Positions 5,701 to 5,856 of a stretch of 5,856 nt of DNA are shown here, piece after piece; within the stretch, counting starts at the first letter, position 1, and every line of letters starts with the position of its first letter. Source of the stretch: Actinomycetes bacterium (lineage in GTDB: Bacteria > Actinomycetota > Acidimicrobiia > Acidimicrobiales > Acidimicrobiaceae); assembly GCA_021844725.1 (NCBI GenBank), contig JAKBSX010000219.1, positions 1-5,856 on the forward strand, in the 5' to 3' direction. The translations under genes and the position numbers were made by a program. The notes beneath the pieces are model-generated. The model made no database searches, had not been told where the DNA came from, and saw only the letters and a list, made by a program, of their open reading frames with translations.

Positions 5701-5856
5701 GTTCTATGATATTGCAGAGACTTTGGCCATGTATATGAAAACTCCGAAATTATCGATTCTAAAAATGGTCACCTAATTTTTATTAGTTAAAAATCATATT
5801 TCAATCAGGACAGTGTTAAATGTGGTTAAATTATATTTAAGTCAGATAGGGACTGC
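5701..5856. other. AT-rich end of window, no gene seen
   Basis: Only very short open frames are present. A weak hairpin CTAAT/ATTAG with loop TTTT (5773-5786) is made entirely of weak pairs apart from its closing C-G. Nothing recognisable continues to the window edge. Confidence 0.5.

Noticed and set aside
5728..5775. Short frame starting ATGTATATGAAAAC near the right edge
   Set aside because: It is about 15 codons, with no ribosome binding site and no similarity to a known peptide.
227..5830. 10-base direct repeat TGTGGTTAAA at 227-236 and 5821-5830, considered as an att pair
   Set aside because: A 10-mer repeat is expected several times by chance in a window of this size, and the sequence has no relation to the tRNA 3' end.
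1..5856. CRISPR array
   Set aside because: No regularly spaced repeats are present; the TGAAC copies before the helicase are too short and irregular.

Overview
This window looks like a piece of an accessory (island-type) region in a bacterium of moderate G+C content. By eye the spacers are strongly AT-rich and the largest gene is close to half G+C. An actinobacterium of lower G+C is the most likely host. The tRNA-Gly sequence and the C-terminal tail of the IS1634-family transposase both resemble actinobacterial forms as I recall them, but this is recognition, not a computed assignment.

Layout from left to right. A complete tRNA-Gly(CCC) gene with encoded CCA lies at 14-87, a common kind of integration site. 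An AT-rich stretch with two hairpins follows, then a short open frame from about 424 that is cut by an insertion sequence. The IS (558-2531) has 11-bp perfect terminal inverted repeats (CCGAAGTTACG) and is flanked on both sides by the direct repeat ATTAAA. It carries a minus-strand IS1634-family DDE transposase whose last ~95 codons are displaced into another frame by a one-base shift near 911-925. Removing the IS and one copy of ATTAAA lets the cut frame read on to a stop at 2560-2562, so the insertion point is clear and the insertion looks recent enough to reconstruct.

After the IS comes a 240-bp AT-rich regulatory region. It has a 7-bp-arm inverted repeat 11 bases before the next start codon and several TGAAC half-sites. 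Then comes the main gene (2773-5274, plus strand), an 833-residue superfamily 2 helicase with a helical linker and a C-terminal PD-(D/E)XK-like nuclease domain. This is a plausible one-protein nucleic-acid defence or restriction-type system. No partner gene is visible in the window. After it lies a decayed IS30-family transposase remnant (best part about 5508-5700) and then an AT-rich tail with no gene.

Taken together, a tRNA gene, a complete IS, an IS remnant and a solitary helicase-nuclease gene suggest a defence-island fragment. The defence role is inferred from domain content and context. It is not shown by the sequence.
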